Source: an uncultured Maribacter sp.
GTDB taxonomy: Bacteria; Bacteroidota; Bacteroidia; Flavobacteriales; Flavobacteriaceae
Length of the DNA stretch: 34,459 bases
NCBI GenBank assembly: GCA_938038975.1
Contig: CALHVP010000212.1
Coordinates: 1-34,459 of the forward strand
Direction: 5' to 3'
Part shown: one piece after another, positions 18,814 to 28,272 of the stretch
Position numbering within the stretch: position 1 is the first letter of the stretch
Layout of the letters: each line of letters begins with the position of its first letter
The notes under the pieces: generated by a model
What the model was told of the DNA's origin: nothing
The model's input: the letters and a program-made list of their open reading frames with translations, nothing else
Databases searched by the model: none
Position numbers and translations under genes: made by a program

Positions 18814-19482
18814 ATGAAAACAGATGCAGAAATCAAAGAAGATGTATTAAATGAATTGGCATGGCAGCCAAACGTTGATGAGACAGAAATCGGCGTAATC
18901 GTAGAAGATGGAGTTGTAACCCTTAGTGGTGTACTAAACAACTATTCCAAAAAAATAGCCGCTGAAAAGGCGGTTAAAAGTGTTGAAGGTGTTAAAGCCT
19001 TAGCTGGTGATATAGAGGTCAAATATGGCGACAGCTTCAAGAAAACGGATAAAGAAATTGCAAAGGCAGTTGTAGATGCTTTGAAATGGAACTCATCGGT
19101 ACCCGAAGAGAATATCAAAGTGAAAGTAGAAGATGGTTGGGTTTACCTTTCAGGAGAGGTCAAATGGAGCTATCAAAAAAATGCTACAAAACGTGCAGTT
19201 GAAAACTTACTGGGTGTTCGTAATGTTATCAATAGTATTACCTTAAAGCAAGACGTAAAACCATTTGAGGTAAAGGATAGAATTAAAAAAGCGTTTGAAC
19301 GTTCTGCTGAAATAGATGCCAACAAAGTAACTGTTATAACTGATGGTAATACAGTAACCTTAAAAGGTAAGGTGAGCTCCATAAAAGAAAAGGAAGAAGC
19401 AGAAACCGCTGCATATAGAGCTCCAGGAGTATTCCATGTAAAAAACGAACTAAGGGTTCAATATTACACAGCGTATGCATAA
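18814..19482 (+). CDS. Triple BON-domain protein
   Basis: Three repeats like 'VEDGVVTLSGVLNNYSKKIAAEKAVKSVEGVKAL'. Start at MKTDAEIK (18814). Confidence 0.9.
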   Translation: MKTDAEIKEDVLNELAWQPNVDETEIGVIVEDGVVTLSGVLNNYSKKIAAEKAVKSVEGVKALAGDIEVKYGDSFKKTDKEIAKAVVDALKWNSSVPEENIKVKVEDGWVYLSGEVKWSYQKNATKRAVENLLGVRNVINSITLKQDVKPFEVKDRIKKAFERSAEIDANKVTVITDGNTVTLKGKVSSIKEKEEAETAAYRAPGVFHVKNELRVQYYTAYA

Positions 19483-19516
19483 AATCTATAAAGCATTACT
19501 ACCATTATCTATTGCT

Positions 19517-19551
19517 AATGGCCCTAATTTATAATGTAAATCAGGGCCATT
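19517..19551 (+). terminator. Terminator-like hairpin after the BON gene
   Basis: AATGGCCCT ... AGGGCCATT inverted repeat followed by AT-rich sequence. Confidence 0.65.
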
Positions 19552-19622
19552 ATTATATTCAACAGACTTTATAAACTTTTCCAACCTCTAGGATTTTCTT
19601 TTGATATAAAATTATGTGAAAA

Positions 19623-20390
19623 ATGAAAATTGTATCTTGGAATGTCAATGGAATTCGCGCTATTACTAAAAAAAAACAATTTTTTGAATACATTGAAAAA
19701 CTGAAGCCAGACATACTTTGTTTACAGGAAACGAAGGCACAGGACAACGAAGTAGAAAATGCGTTAGCTCCCGTTATTGGCTATCACCACTATTACAATG
19801 CCGCTGATAAAAAAGGATATTCTGGCACGGCATTATTAACCAAATTAGAACCCTTGAATGTAGTTCTTGATCTTGGAATCCCCCAACACGACATCGAAGG
19901 AAGAGTTCAATGTGCGGAATACGAAAGTTTTTATCTAGTAAACGTATATGTTCCCAATTCGGGACAACAATTGGAGCGGCTTAACTATCGCAAAACTTGG
20001 GATGCCGATTTTTTAAAATACCTAAAGCGGCTAGAAAAGAAAAAACCAGTAATAGCCTGTGGGGATTTTAACGTGGCACATCGCCCAATAGACCTTAAAA
20101 ACGACATGACCAACTACAACAAAACTGCCGGCTACACCCAAATCGAAATTGACGGAATGGATAATTTTATAGCTGCCGGATTTGTAGATTCCTTTAGAGA
20201 ATTAAATCCAGAAAAAATAGCCTATACCTATTGGAGTTATCGCTTTAAATCTCGGGAACGTAATACAGGTTGGCGTATCGATTATTTTTTATTGACCAAC
20301 TCACTAAAAGATAAGGTGAAAATGACCCAAGTATATTCAGAAGTGATGGGGTCGGACCACTGTCCCATCGGGCTACAAATCAAAATCTAA
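19623..20390 (+). CDS. xth: Exodeoxyribonuclease III family AP endonuclease
   Basis: MKIVSWNVNGIRAI...DILCLQETKAQ...VNVYVPNSG...CGDFNVAH...WRIDYFLLT...SDHCPIGL. Confidence 0.95.
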   Translation: MKIVSWNVNGIRAITKKKQFFEYIEKLKPDILCLQETKAQDNEVENALAPVIGYHHYYNAADKKGYSGTALLTKLEPLNVVLDLGIPQHDIEGRVQCAEYESFYLVNVYVPNSGQQLERLNYRKTWDADFLKYLKRLEKKKPVIACGDFNVAHRPIDLKNDMTNYNKTAGYTQIEIDGMDNFIAAGFVDSFRELNPEKIAYTYWSYRFKSRERNTGWRIDYFLLTNSLKDKVKMTQVYSEVMGSDHCPIGLQIKI

Positions 20391-20488
20391 AAACGCTCTC
20401 AATACTACCCTATTCCAGTATATTGGTTTAACTAGCAAGTTCCAAAACAAGATGTTCTTTAAACTAGTAATTTAATCAAAAGCATCGT

Positions 20489-20899
20489 TTATAATTTCCT
20501 AGCGTAACCAAAAACCATTTTTTTAAAGTCCTTAAATTCTTCGGAAAAAACTTCCATCCTTTTGTTGAGCTTTCGATGTTGAACACGGTAATTACCATCT
20601 GAAATTCCCTTTTCACCTTTTTCCAAACGGGCCAGTAGTTTTTCGTGGGCAATAATATCGTCCCCCAAATAGTCAAATAAATTTTCATGTACGATATCTA
20701 AATTCTTTAGCATTTTCCCATATTCGGTTTCATTGGTTTCCCGTTTATTAAGCAGGTTAGCAAAGAATCGTGTCTCATCTTTCCAAAAGGCAACGGTACT
20801 GAGCCATTCGCGACTTTCTTCATGTAATACATTAAGGCCTGCACCTAGTACTAATTCTATTTTAGGATTTTCTGTTTTTGTTTTTGTTTTTGTTTTCAT
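20489..20899 (-). CDS. Small helical protein, family A paralogue
   Basis: 136 aa; shared W-x3-AFWkdE motif with the 10952-11344 product; N-terminal KTKTKTKT encoded by a hexanucleotide repeat. Confidence 0.65.
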   Translation of the reverse strand: MKTKTKTKTENPKIELVLGAGLNVLHEESREWLSTVAFWKDETRFFANLLNKRETNETEYGKMLKNLDIVHENLFDYLGDDIIAHEKLLARLEKGEKGISDGNYRVQHRKLNKRMEVFSEEFKDFKKMVFGYARKL

Positions 20900-21391
20900 C
20901 TTATGTGTTTTTAATTTGTATTTAAAGGTTATACCCTCTTAATTCTAATAATTTTCCAAAAATTTGTTGCTCAGCCAGCTGTATGGTAAATTAATTTTTA
21001 TTTAAGCAGGATGGCACTATAGCTACACGCCTTGTGTTATATTTAGCAATTACCTTTCGTCATTACTTTAATTCTTTTCCTATTTTGTTGAATCAAGAAA
21101 CCGATACTTCTACTTTTGCTGTTAACATAAACAACTTCTATTAAATTGATAATTTAGTTGTACTCTTATCACAATATTGAGTTTGCCTCTTGTTCTGGAC
21201 TTTCGTTCCTCGTTTCCTTTTCACTTAATCTTTTCTCATTAACTTAATAAGGAATTAGCTTTATGACTATTATTAACCTTTCGTCATAAATCTCTAAGGT
21301 TTGTTGACTTCTTTTTTAAACATTTTTGATATCTCTTGTAGAAACATCTTCGTCTACACCCATAATAGTATAATTGCTTCATATGATTTCT

Positions 21392-22165
21392 TTACTCTGA
21401 TAGCGTATACCTATTATATAAACTAGCCTCAAGGCTCTTGCGCGCATTTTCTAAAAGATGTCGTACCTGTTCAAAGCTTTGGCCGCGTATCATCGCAATT
21501 TCCTCAAGTGTAAATTCGTATTTTGTCGCTAATTCAAAGACTGTTCGCATGGGCAAGGGCAGATGATATAATACCATATCCGTATGATTTCGAATGTTCT
21601 CCTTACCAAGATCTTTGTCCAATTGATACATGATTTCCTTTTTATCCTCTTCCACAAAAACATGGTTGAGAACACGGTGGCTCCTATGGTACAATATATC
21701 TTCCAGCTCCTCTAACATAACTCCATCCCCGTTACCATTAGTACTAAATTCATCTTGCATTTCATCCCATTCGGGTTTTGCAAAAACATCAATATTTTCA
21801 AAAAAATACACATTGAACTCCTCATCAATACTAGTATCTTCCAAAAGCGCATTGACATTTTTGAACAACCATGGATAAAGATCCTCCTTGTCTTTTACCT
21901 CGTCAAAATAGTTGTAAGCCTCAACTAACAGTTGATCTAAAAAATACTCCACATTGTATTTTCTTTCAGGGAGTTTTCCTTTTAGCATAACCGTATTCAA
22001 CCTATCTGTAATGTATCTTTTTACTTGGGGTATTATTTTTAACAAGAGCTGATTGAAGGCGTTCATTTTACCTTTGGCATGGTAGGTATTTAAATCATTA
22101 TAAGTACATGTCACGTATATGCGAAACTCCTTTTGACTTTTGTAGTTGATTATTCTTTCTTGCAT
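21392..22165 (-). CDS. Divergent sigma-70-like regulatory protein
   Basis: C-terminus LPMRTVFELATKYEFTLEEIAMIRGQSFEQVRHLLENARKSLEASL resembles sigma region 4. Start set to MQERIINYKSQ because the ORF-track start lies inside the operator. Confidence 0.6.
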   Translation of the reverse strand: MQERIINYKSQKEFRIYVTCTYNDLNTYHAKGKMNAFNQLLLKIIPQVKRYITDRLNTVMLKGKLPERKYNVEYFLDQLLVEAYNYFDEVKDKEDLYPWLFKNVNALLEDTSIDEEFNVYFFENIDVFAKPEWDEMQDEFSTNGNGDGVMLEELEDILYHRSHRVLNHVFVEEDKKEIMYQLDKDLGKENIRNHTDMVLYHLPLPMRTVFELATKYEFTLEEIAMIRGQSFEQVRHLLENARKSLEASLYNRYTLSE

Positions 22166-22219
22166 TAGAACGAAATTAATATTGGTAGCAAAAATGCAAA
22201 CCAGATACCTTGTGCAAAA

Positions 22220-22231
22220 TGACATAAATCA
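22220..22231. promoter_or_regulatory. TGA-N6-TCA operator (TGACATAAATCA)
   Basis: Centre 22225.5; minus -7-like CATTTTTG at 22189-22196 (33 bp). Confidence 0.75.
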
Positions 22232-22282
22232 GTCGTATCAATTTTTTATTAGGTAGTTATCATTGTAAAATCATTTCCTTAC

Positions 22283-22294
22283 TGATGTACATCA
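22283..22294. promoter_or_regulatory. Perfect palindromic operator TGATGTACATCA
   Basis: Centre 22288.5; plus -7 TACTTTTA at 22318-22325 (33 bp). Confidence 0.8.
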
Positions 22295-22374
22295 TTTCAA
22301 AGACAGTAAGATGCTATTACTTTTAATGTGATTTAACAGATTTCCGTTTATTAGGAAATGAAAACAATATAATT

Positions 22375-23046
22375 ATGAAAACGGATGGAAAGATAAAACA
22401 GGATATTTTAGACGAACTGGTATTTCTACCCGACATAGACGAAACCCAAATTGGTGTCATCGTTGAGGACGGGGTAGTAACCCTGACCGGTTTCGTAGAT
22501 GCCTATCCAAAGAAGGTAGCTGCAGAAAAAGCGGTGCGAAGCGTGGCCGGGGTACAGGCCGTTGCTGAGGACATAGTAGTAAAGTATGGTGACGACTATA
22601 AAAAAACAGATAAAGAAATTGCTAAGGCTGCGGTACATGCCCTTAAATGGAATGCATCAGTGCCTAAAGAAAAGGTAATGGTAAAAGTAGAGAATGGCTA
22701 TATCTATCTTACAGGGAACTTAACCTGGGAATATCAACAAAATGCGGCAAAATGGGCGGTTCAAAACCTTTTAGGTGTAAAGGGGGTCGTCAACAACATC
22801 GAACTTGCACCAACTGTAGAACCTTTCAACATATCTGGAGAGATAAATAAAGCTCTTGAACGCTCAGCAGACCTTGCAGCAAAAGGTATACGAGTCCAAG
22901 TTGACGGGAGCACGGTTCAATTAAAGGGACGGGTATATTCACATAGAGAAAAGAAATTGGCCGAAAGAGCCGCTTACAAAGCCAAAGGGGTTACCAAGGT
23001 GCAAAACGATATTGTTGTACAACTCTATCCCGAATTTGCCGATTAA
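22375..23046 (+). CDS. Triple BON-domain protein, paralogue of 18814-19482
   Basis: MKTDGKIKQDILDELVFLPDIDETQIGVIVEDGVVTLTG... aligns end to end with the first BON protein. Confidence 0.9.
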   Translation: MKTDGKIKQDILDELVFLPDIDETQIGVIVEDGVVTLTGFVDAYPKKVAAEKAVRSVAGVQAVAEDIVVKYGDDYKKTDKEIAKAAVHALKWNASVPKEKVMVKVENGYIYLTGNLTWEYQQNAAKWAVQNLLGVKGVVNNIELAPTVEPFNISGEINKALERSADLAAKGIRVQVDGSTVQLKGRVYSHREKKLAERAAYKAKGVTKVQNDIVVQLYPEFAD

Positions 23047-23049
23047 AAC

Positions 23050-23988
23050 ATGATATCCTTAAAAAGAATACCGCATAGCGATAAGGTACTATTCCCCAAG
23101 TCGGGCATTACCAAAGGTGGACTTATAGCGTACTATGAAGCCATTGCGACCTATATACTCCCTTATTTAAAAAATCGCCCATTGACCTTACATCGCTTTC
23201 CAGATGGAATAGATAAAAAAGGGTTTTTTCAAAAGAATGCTTCGATTTACTTTCCCGATTGGATACAGAGGGAAAAAATAAAAAAGCAAGGCGGATGGGT
23301 AAACCATGTCATTTGCAACCAAAAGGATACATTGATATACCTAGCGGGGCAGGGCACGATAACACTTCACATTACGCTTAGCACACTAGATAAATTGAAC
23401 TATCCGGATAAATTGATATTCGACCTGGATCTACCAAATGGCTCATTCGATACTGTAATAGACGGTGCCCAAGCCCTCCGGTCTTTGTTGGAAACCGAAT
23501 TAGGGCTTACCTCCTATCCCATGCTAACAGGCTCATCAGGTATACATTTAGTGATTCCTCTAGACAGATCAGAGAATTTTGATGGGGTACGGTCCTTTGC
23601 TAAAAAAGTAGTGCACTATTTAGCAAAAATCCGTCCCAAAGACTTTACCGTCGACATGCGAAAAGACGAACGTAAGGGTCGATTATTCTTGGATTATCTA
23701 CGCAACTCGTATGCCCAAACGGCCGTTTGTCCTTTTTCTGTAAGGGCCTTAGAAAATGCGCCTGTTGCCGCTCCCATTAGTTGGGAAGAACTAGGTAAGG
23801 GCATAAAAAGCGCACAAAAATATACAATCCGCACCATCTTGGAAAGGCTAGCACACACCCCTAACGCATGGAAAGATTTTGGTGAAAAACATTATTGTTT
23901 GGACAACGCCAAAAAGAAACTTGAATATTTATCAATGACAACAGTGGATACTGATATTGCTTTCAAAGCTACCTTTAAAAACATATAA
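23050..23988 (+). CDS. LigD polymerase-domain protein (stand-alone)
   Basis: KVLFPKSGITKGGLIAYYEAIATYILPYLKNRPLTLHRFPDGIDKKGFFQKN; FDLDLP; MLTGSSGIHLVIPL; RKGRLFLDYLRNSYAQTAVCPFSVRALENAPVAAPISWEEL. Confidence 0.92.
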   Translation: MISLKRIPHSDKVLFPKSGITKGGLIAYYEAIATYILPYLKNRPLTLHRFPDGIDKKGFFQKNASIYFPDWIQREKIKKQGGWVNHVICNQKDTLIYLAGQGTITLHITLSTLDKLNYPDKLIFDLDLPNGSFDTVIDGAQALRSLLETELGLTSYPMLTGSSGIHLVIPLDRSENFDGVRSFAKKVVHYLAKIRPKDFTVDMRKDERKGRLFLDYLRNSYAQTAVCPFSVRALENAPVAAPISWEELGKGIKSAQKYTIRTILERLAHTPNAWKDFGEKHYCLDNAKKKLEYLSMTTVDTDIAFKATFKNI

Positions 23989-23998
23989 AAAAAGATTT

Positions 23999-25309
23999 AT
24001 GGACACCATAGCACGGCGAATAAACGCACTTTCCAAAGTCACCAAAAAACTTGAGAATGCCATTGACCTTGATCCATTGATCAAAAGACTCTCCGATTCC
24101 AATGTGGTGCTTTTGGGCGAGGCATCGCATGGCACTCATGAATACTATACTTGGCGCAGCGCCATTAGTAAAAGACTCATAACCGAACATGGGTTTAACT
24201 TCATTGCAGTCGAGGGCGACTGGCCGGATTTTTACCGTGTAAATCGTTATATAAAGCAGTATGAAAACAGTAAAAACACCTCGGCGGGGGTGCTTAAGGA
24301 ATTCAATCGATGGCCTACTTGGATGTGGGCGAACTGGGAAATTGAAACCTTGTTAAACTGGCTCCGAGATTACAATACCGATTTGTCTGCCCATAAAAGG
24401 GTGGGTATGTATGGGCTAGATGTTTATAGCCTCTGGGAATCTATTGAGGCCATAATAGATTATCTGCACTTACATGATAGAACACTATTGCCTGCAGCCA
24501 AAAGGGCCATGGGCTGTTTTGAACCTTTTGGTGATGAAATGGGAATGGCCTATGCCCGTTCTTTACAGCGTTTTTTACCCAAAACCTGTGAGAATGAAGT
24601 CATTTCTCTTTTAAGTACTATCAAACAACGAGCACCGACCTTTAATAACGATATCGAGGCCTCGCTAAATATGGAACAGAATGCGCATATAGCTCATAAT
24701 GCTGAAAAATACTACCGTTCAATGGTCTCCGCAAACCAAAGCTCGTGGAACCTGCGCGATAACCACATGATGGAAACGTTAAAACGACTACTGCATTTTT
24801 ATGGTCCCAAGTCAAAGGCTATAATTTGGGCGCACAATACCCACGTAGGGGATGCCCGGGCGACAGATATGGTATTCGATAGAACCGTAAACGTAGGTCA
24901 ATTGGTACGAGAACAGCTTTCACACCTTAACCCGAAAATTGTAGGTTTTGGTTCCTATCAGGGAACCGTGGTCGCCGGGTCAGAATGGGGAGCACCGGTG
25001 CGAAATATGAATGTACCTCGCGCCATAGAAGGTTCTTGGGAACATCTTATGCACCAGACCGGAAAAGGAAATCAATTATTGTTTTTGGAAGACGTTAAGG
25101 AAAACGAACTGTTTAGCACACCTATAGCTCATCGTGCTATTGGAGTGGTGTATCATCCAAGATATGAGAAAATTGGTAATTATGTGCCCTCGGTATTACC
25201 TAATCGTTATGATGCCTTTATACACGTAGACACTTCGCAAGGCGTGCACGCCATGAATGTATATGTTGATAATACCCAATTGCCAGAAACCTACCCTTGG
25301 GCATTTTAG
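23999..25309 (+). CDS. Erythromycin esterase (EreA-like) family protein
   Basis: VVLLGEASHGTHEYYTWRSAISKRLITEHGFNFIAVEGDWPDFYRVNRYI...WAHNTHVGDARAT. Start at MDTIARR. Confidence 0.92.
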   Translation: MDTIARRINALSKVTKKLENAIDLDPLIKRLSDSNVVLLGEASHGTHEYYTWRSAISKRLITEHGFNFIAVEGDWPDFYRVNRYIKQYENSKNTSAGVLKEFNRWPTWMWANWEIETLLNWLRDYNTDLSAHKRVGMYGLDVYSLWESIEAIIDYLHLHDRTLLPAAKRAMGCFEPFGDEMGMAYARSLQRFLPKTCENEVISLLSTIKQRAPTFNNDIEASLNMEQNAHIAHNAEKYYRSMVSANQSSWNLRDNHMMETLKRLLHFYGPKSKAIIWAHNTHVGDARATDMVFDRTVNVGQLVREQLSHLNPKIVGFGSYQGTVVAGSEWGAPVRNMNVPRAIEGSWEHLMHQTGKGNQLLFLEDVKENELFSTPIAHRAIGVVYHPRYEKIGNYVPSVLPNRYDAFIHVDTSQGVHAMNVYVDNTQLPETYPWAF

Positions 25310-25329
25310 GACGGATCAAAGACTGTTTC

Positions 25330-25378
25330 TACTATTTATTTGTTAATCCAATGCACTTGGATTAACAAATAAATAGTA
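25330..25378. terminator. Bidirectional terminator-like perfect hairpin between convergent genes
   Basis: TACTATTTATTTGTTAATCCAA-tgcac-TTGGATTAACAAATAAATAGTA, 22-bp perfect stem. Confidence 0.75.
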
Positions 25379-25387
25379 AAACATAAA

Positions 25388-28033
25388 TCAAGAACAAAAT
25401 CCCGACTGTTTTATCAACTGAACCATGACTAAAGAACCCAGAGCGAACAAAACTGTAAGGCCCAACTGCTCAAACGATATGGGTAATAACGAAAGTGCAT
25501 CTGCTATTGGTTTAACAAGATAGGCGGCAAACGTTATCAGTAACGAAAGTGTAATAGCAGCCCACACCCATGCATTTTTAGTGACTTCATTTTTAATGAA
25601 GGATACACTTCGCTTAGGTATATTGAACACATTGAACAACTGCGCCAGTACCAAGGTATAAAAGGCCATATTATTGATGATATCCCAATTTAGTTTCATT
25701 ACAAAGTTCGCATAGACCACAATACCTAGGACCGAAGCACTGATAGATAGACCGTAGACTATGGTAGCGTTCCAATCGGAACGAGTCATTATAGGCTCCT
25801 TTGGATCGCGAGGTGGTTGTTCCATAATGTCTTCTACTCCTTTTCCTAGACCCAACGCCAGTGCGGGAAAAACATCGGTAACCAAGTTCAGGAACAAAAT
25901 CTGTAACGGCAGTAGGGGTGCTGGAAGGTTCATGAGCGCTGCTATTCCTACAGAAAGTATCTCCGCCAAATTGCACGATAGTAGGTAAATTACAAATTGC
26001 CTAATGTTCTGAAATACTACCCTACCCTGTCGTATCGCCAGTTCTATTGCAGTAAACTTGTCGTTTTTCAAAATCACATCAGCCACTTCACGGGCGGCTT
26101 CGGTTCCACGAACACCCATAGCAATACCAATATCGGCTTTTTTCAAGGCCGGTACATCATTGATGCCATCGCCTATCATCCCAACAATATTTCCGTTTTT
26201 TTGATGGAAGCTTACCAAATCTAATTTCTGTTCTGGGGTTACCCTAGCAAAAACAGAGGCATTGAGAAATCGCATTCTATCGGTTGCCTCACCATTTATT
26301 ATATCCTGTAGTTCTTTGCCTTCTACCACGTGTTCGGAGGAGGCTTCTTGCTCTAAAAGTCCAACATCTTCGGCAATTTTTTTAGCAGTCTTGGGGTGGT
26401 CTCCCGTAGCCATAATAACTTTAATTCCCGCTTTTTTATAGATATCTATCGTTGCCTTTACATCTTCCCTTGCGGGATCAATAAAAGCTATGATTCCTAG
26501 AAAAACAAGTTGTTTTACCATAGTATCCTTTTTAGGGATTCTTTCTACTCTCTTATAAGCGAATGCCAATGTGCGTAAGCCTTGGGCAGCCAATTCATCT
26601 ACTTTATTACGCCAAGCTTCCTTATCTAGAAAACTATTCTCTTTTCCGTTTTCTATAATCGTATCACAAACAGCTACCAAATTCTCAAAGGCACCCTTGA
26701 CATAAACATAGAATTCTTTTTTATTTTGATGTGCCGTAGCCATTAATTTACGATCGGCATGGAAAGGTAATTCCAGCTTCTCGGGATTATCCTTTCGGAT
26801 AAATTTTACATCATACCCGGCATACATTGCAAAATCCAGCAAAGCAACTTCGATAGAATCCCCTTGTTGGTTATCGTTAGAAAGACTTATATTGTTGCAA
26901 AGAATACTAGCCTTCATAATTTTATCAAAAGCTTTGTTTGTCTTAATAAAATCGAAACCCTCAGTATTCTTTTGGGATACCTCGCTAAGGGATATATCTG
27001 CCAAAACTATAGTGTGCACCTTCATTTTATCCTCTGTTAGGGTCCCTGTTTTGTCCGTGAAGATAATATTGGCAGCACCCAAGGTCTGTACTGCCTCAAG
27101 TTTCTTAATGATAACCTGCCTTTTAGATAACCGCAACATTCCTTTGGCCAAAGCAATAGTTGCAACAATAGGGAGGCCTTCAGGAATCGCAGCTACAGCT
27201 AAGGCTACACCCGTTTCTATCATTACCAACAGCTCTTTGCCACGAATGTATCCCGCAATAACAATAAGAATAGCAAAGCTCAAGGTCAACCAAATTAGCC
27301 ATTTGCTCAATTCGTTCAATTTTTTTTCCAAGGGAGTGATTTCCTTTATGGCATTCATTCCCATTTGTTGAATTTTTCCCAATTGAGTATGAATACCCGT
27401 GGCTGTAATGATTGCCCGACCAGACCCTGTTATGACCATGGTACCTTTGAAGAGCATATTACGCTGATTGCTTATAGGGGTTTTTGCAGGTAGAATTTTA
27501 GTCGTTTTGGATATAGGAACGCTTTCTCCGGTCAGGGCTGATTCCTTTACCGTCAAATTTTCCTCTGAAATCAACCTAGCATCGGCGGCGACCACATCGC
27601 CTGTTTGTAAAATGATGATGTCACCTGGCACCAGTTCGGAAGCTTTTAACCTTTGGATTTTTCCAGAACGCAGCACATAGGTCATAATCTGTCCCATTTT
27701 TCGTAAGGCTGCCAAAGAACGTACCGCCTGAAATTCCATAAAAAATCCGATTGTAACAGAAATTAGTATAACTAGTACTATGGCAAGGCCTTCGCGCCAA
27801 TCGGTAAAAAGAAAGGCCAACAGCGAAGCCACTACCAAAATATAAATGATGGGATCTTGCAACTGGTTGATTAAAATACGCCAACGTGACTTTGGCCTAT
27901 CTTTTGGAATCTGGTTTGGCCCAAACTTTTTAATACGTTTTTGTGCATCATGGATATCCAATCCGTTATGCAAATCGCTATTCAACTGGGCTATAATTTT
28001 TTTGGCAGTGCGTTCAAATGGATTGTGAATCAT
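25388..28033 (-). CDS. P2-type cation-transporting P-type ATPase
   Basis: DKTGTLTEDKM, PEGLP in TM4, MIGDGINDVPALKKADIGIAMG, TGESVP. Confidence 0.93.
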   Translation of the reverse strand: MIHNPFERTAKKIIAQLNSDLHNGLDIHDAQKRIKKFGPNQIPKDRPKSRWRILINQLQDPIIYILVVASLLAFLFTDWREGLAIVLVILISVTIGFFMEFQAVRSLAALRKMGQIMTYVLRSGKIQRLKASELVPGDIIILQTGDVVAADARLISEENLTVKESALTGESVPISKTTKILPAKTPISNQRNMLFKGTMVITGSGRAIITATGIHTQLGKIQQMGMNAIKEITPLEKKLNELSKWLIWLTLSFAILIVIAGYIRGKELLVMIETGVALAVAAIPEGLPIVATIALAKGMLRLSKRQVIIKKLEAVQTLGAANIIFTDKTGTLTEDKMKVHTIVLADISLSEVSQKNTEGFDFIKTNKAFDKIMKASILCNNISLSNDNQQGDSIEVALLDFAMYAGYDVKFIRKDNPEKLELPFHADRKLMATAHQNKKEFYVYVKGAFENLVAVCDTIIENGKENSFLDKEAWRNKVDELAAQGLRTLAFAYKRVERIPKKDTMVKQLVFLGIIAFIDPAREDVKATIDIYKKAGIKVIMATGDHPKTAKKIAEDVGLLEQEASSEHVVEGKELQDIINGEATDRMRFLNASVFARVTPEQKLDLVSFHQKNGNIVGMIGDGINDVPALKKADIGIAMGVRGTEAAREVADVILKNDKFTAIELAIRQGRVVFQNIRQFVIYLLSCNLAEILSVGIAALMNLPAPLLPLQILFLNLVTDVFPALALGLGKGVEDIMEQPPRDPKEPIMTRSDWNATIVYGLSISASVLGIVVYANFVMKLNWDIINNMAFYTLVLAQLFNVFNIPKRSVSFIKNEVTKNAWVWAAITLSLLITFAAYLVKPIADALSLLPISFEQLGLTVLFALGSLVMVQLIKQSGFCS

Positions 28034-28088
28034 TTGGGCATATTTTTTTAAAACATCCTAATTTACAAGCCCTAGATGCAAGGCACAA

Positions 28089-28100
28089 TGAGATGCATCA
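28089..28100. promoter_or_regulatory. TGA-N6-TCA operator (TGAGATGCATCA)
   Basis: Centre 28094.5; minus -7-like TAAATTAG at 28058-28065 (33 bp); upstream of the ATPase. Confidence 0.65.
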
Positions 28101-28165
28101 TGCCCCTAGTTAAGCTAGGTAATCTTTTTGGAACCAACATATTCCTCGTGGCACATAATGACTAA

Positions 28166-28199
28166 AAAAAGAGCGCTTTCCATAAGGGAGCGCCCTTTA
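28166..28199 (-). terminator. GC-rich terminator downstream of rhodanese
   Basis: aaaGAGCGCTTTCCataaGGGAGCGCCCTTT; minus-strand reading ends in a T run. Confidence 0.6.
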
Positions 28200-28272
28200 A
28201 CATCAACCAATAAACAAAAAAATAATTCTTATTTGAGGGAACACAACGGTCAATGAACCAAACTTAAGACTT

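Noticed and set aside
22166-22225. ORF-track start at 22225 for the sigma-like protein
   Set aside because: It lies within the operator and upstream of the predicted transcription start; MQERIIN at 22165 is better.
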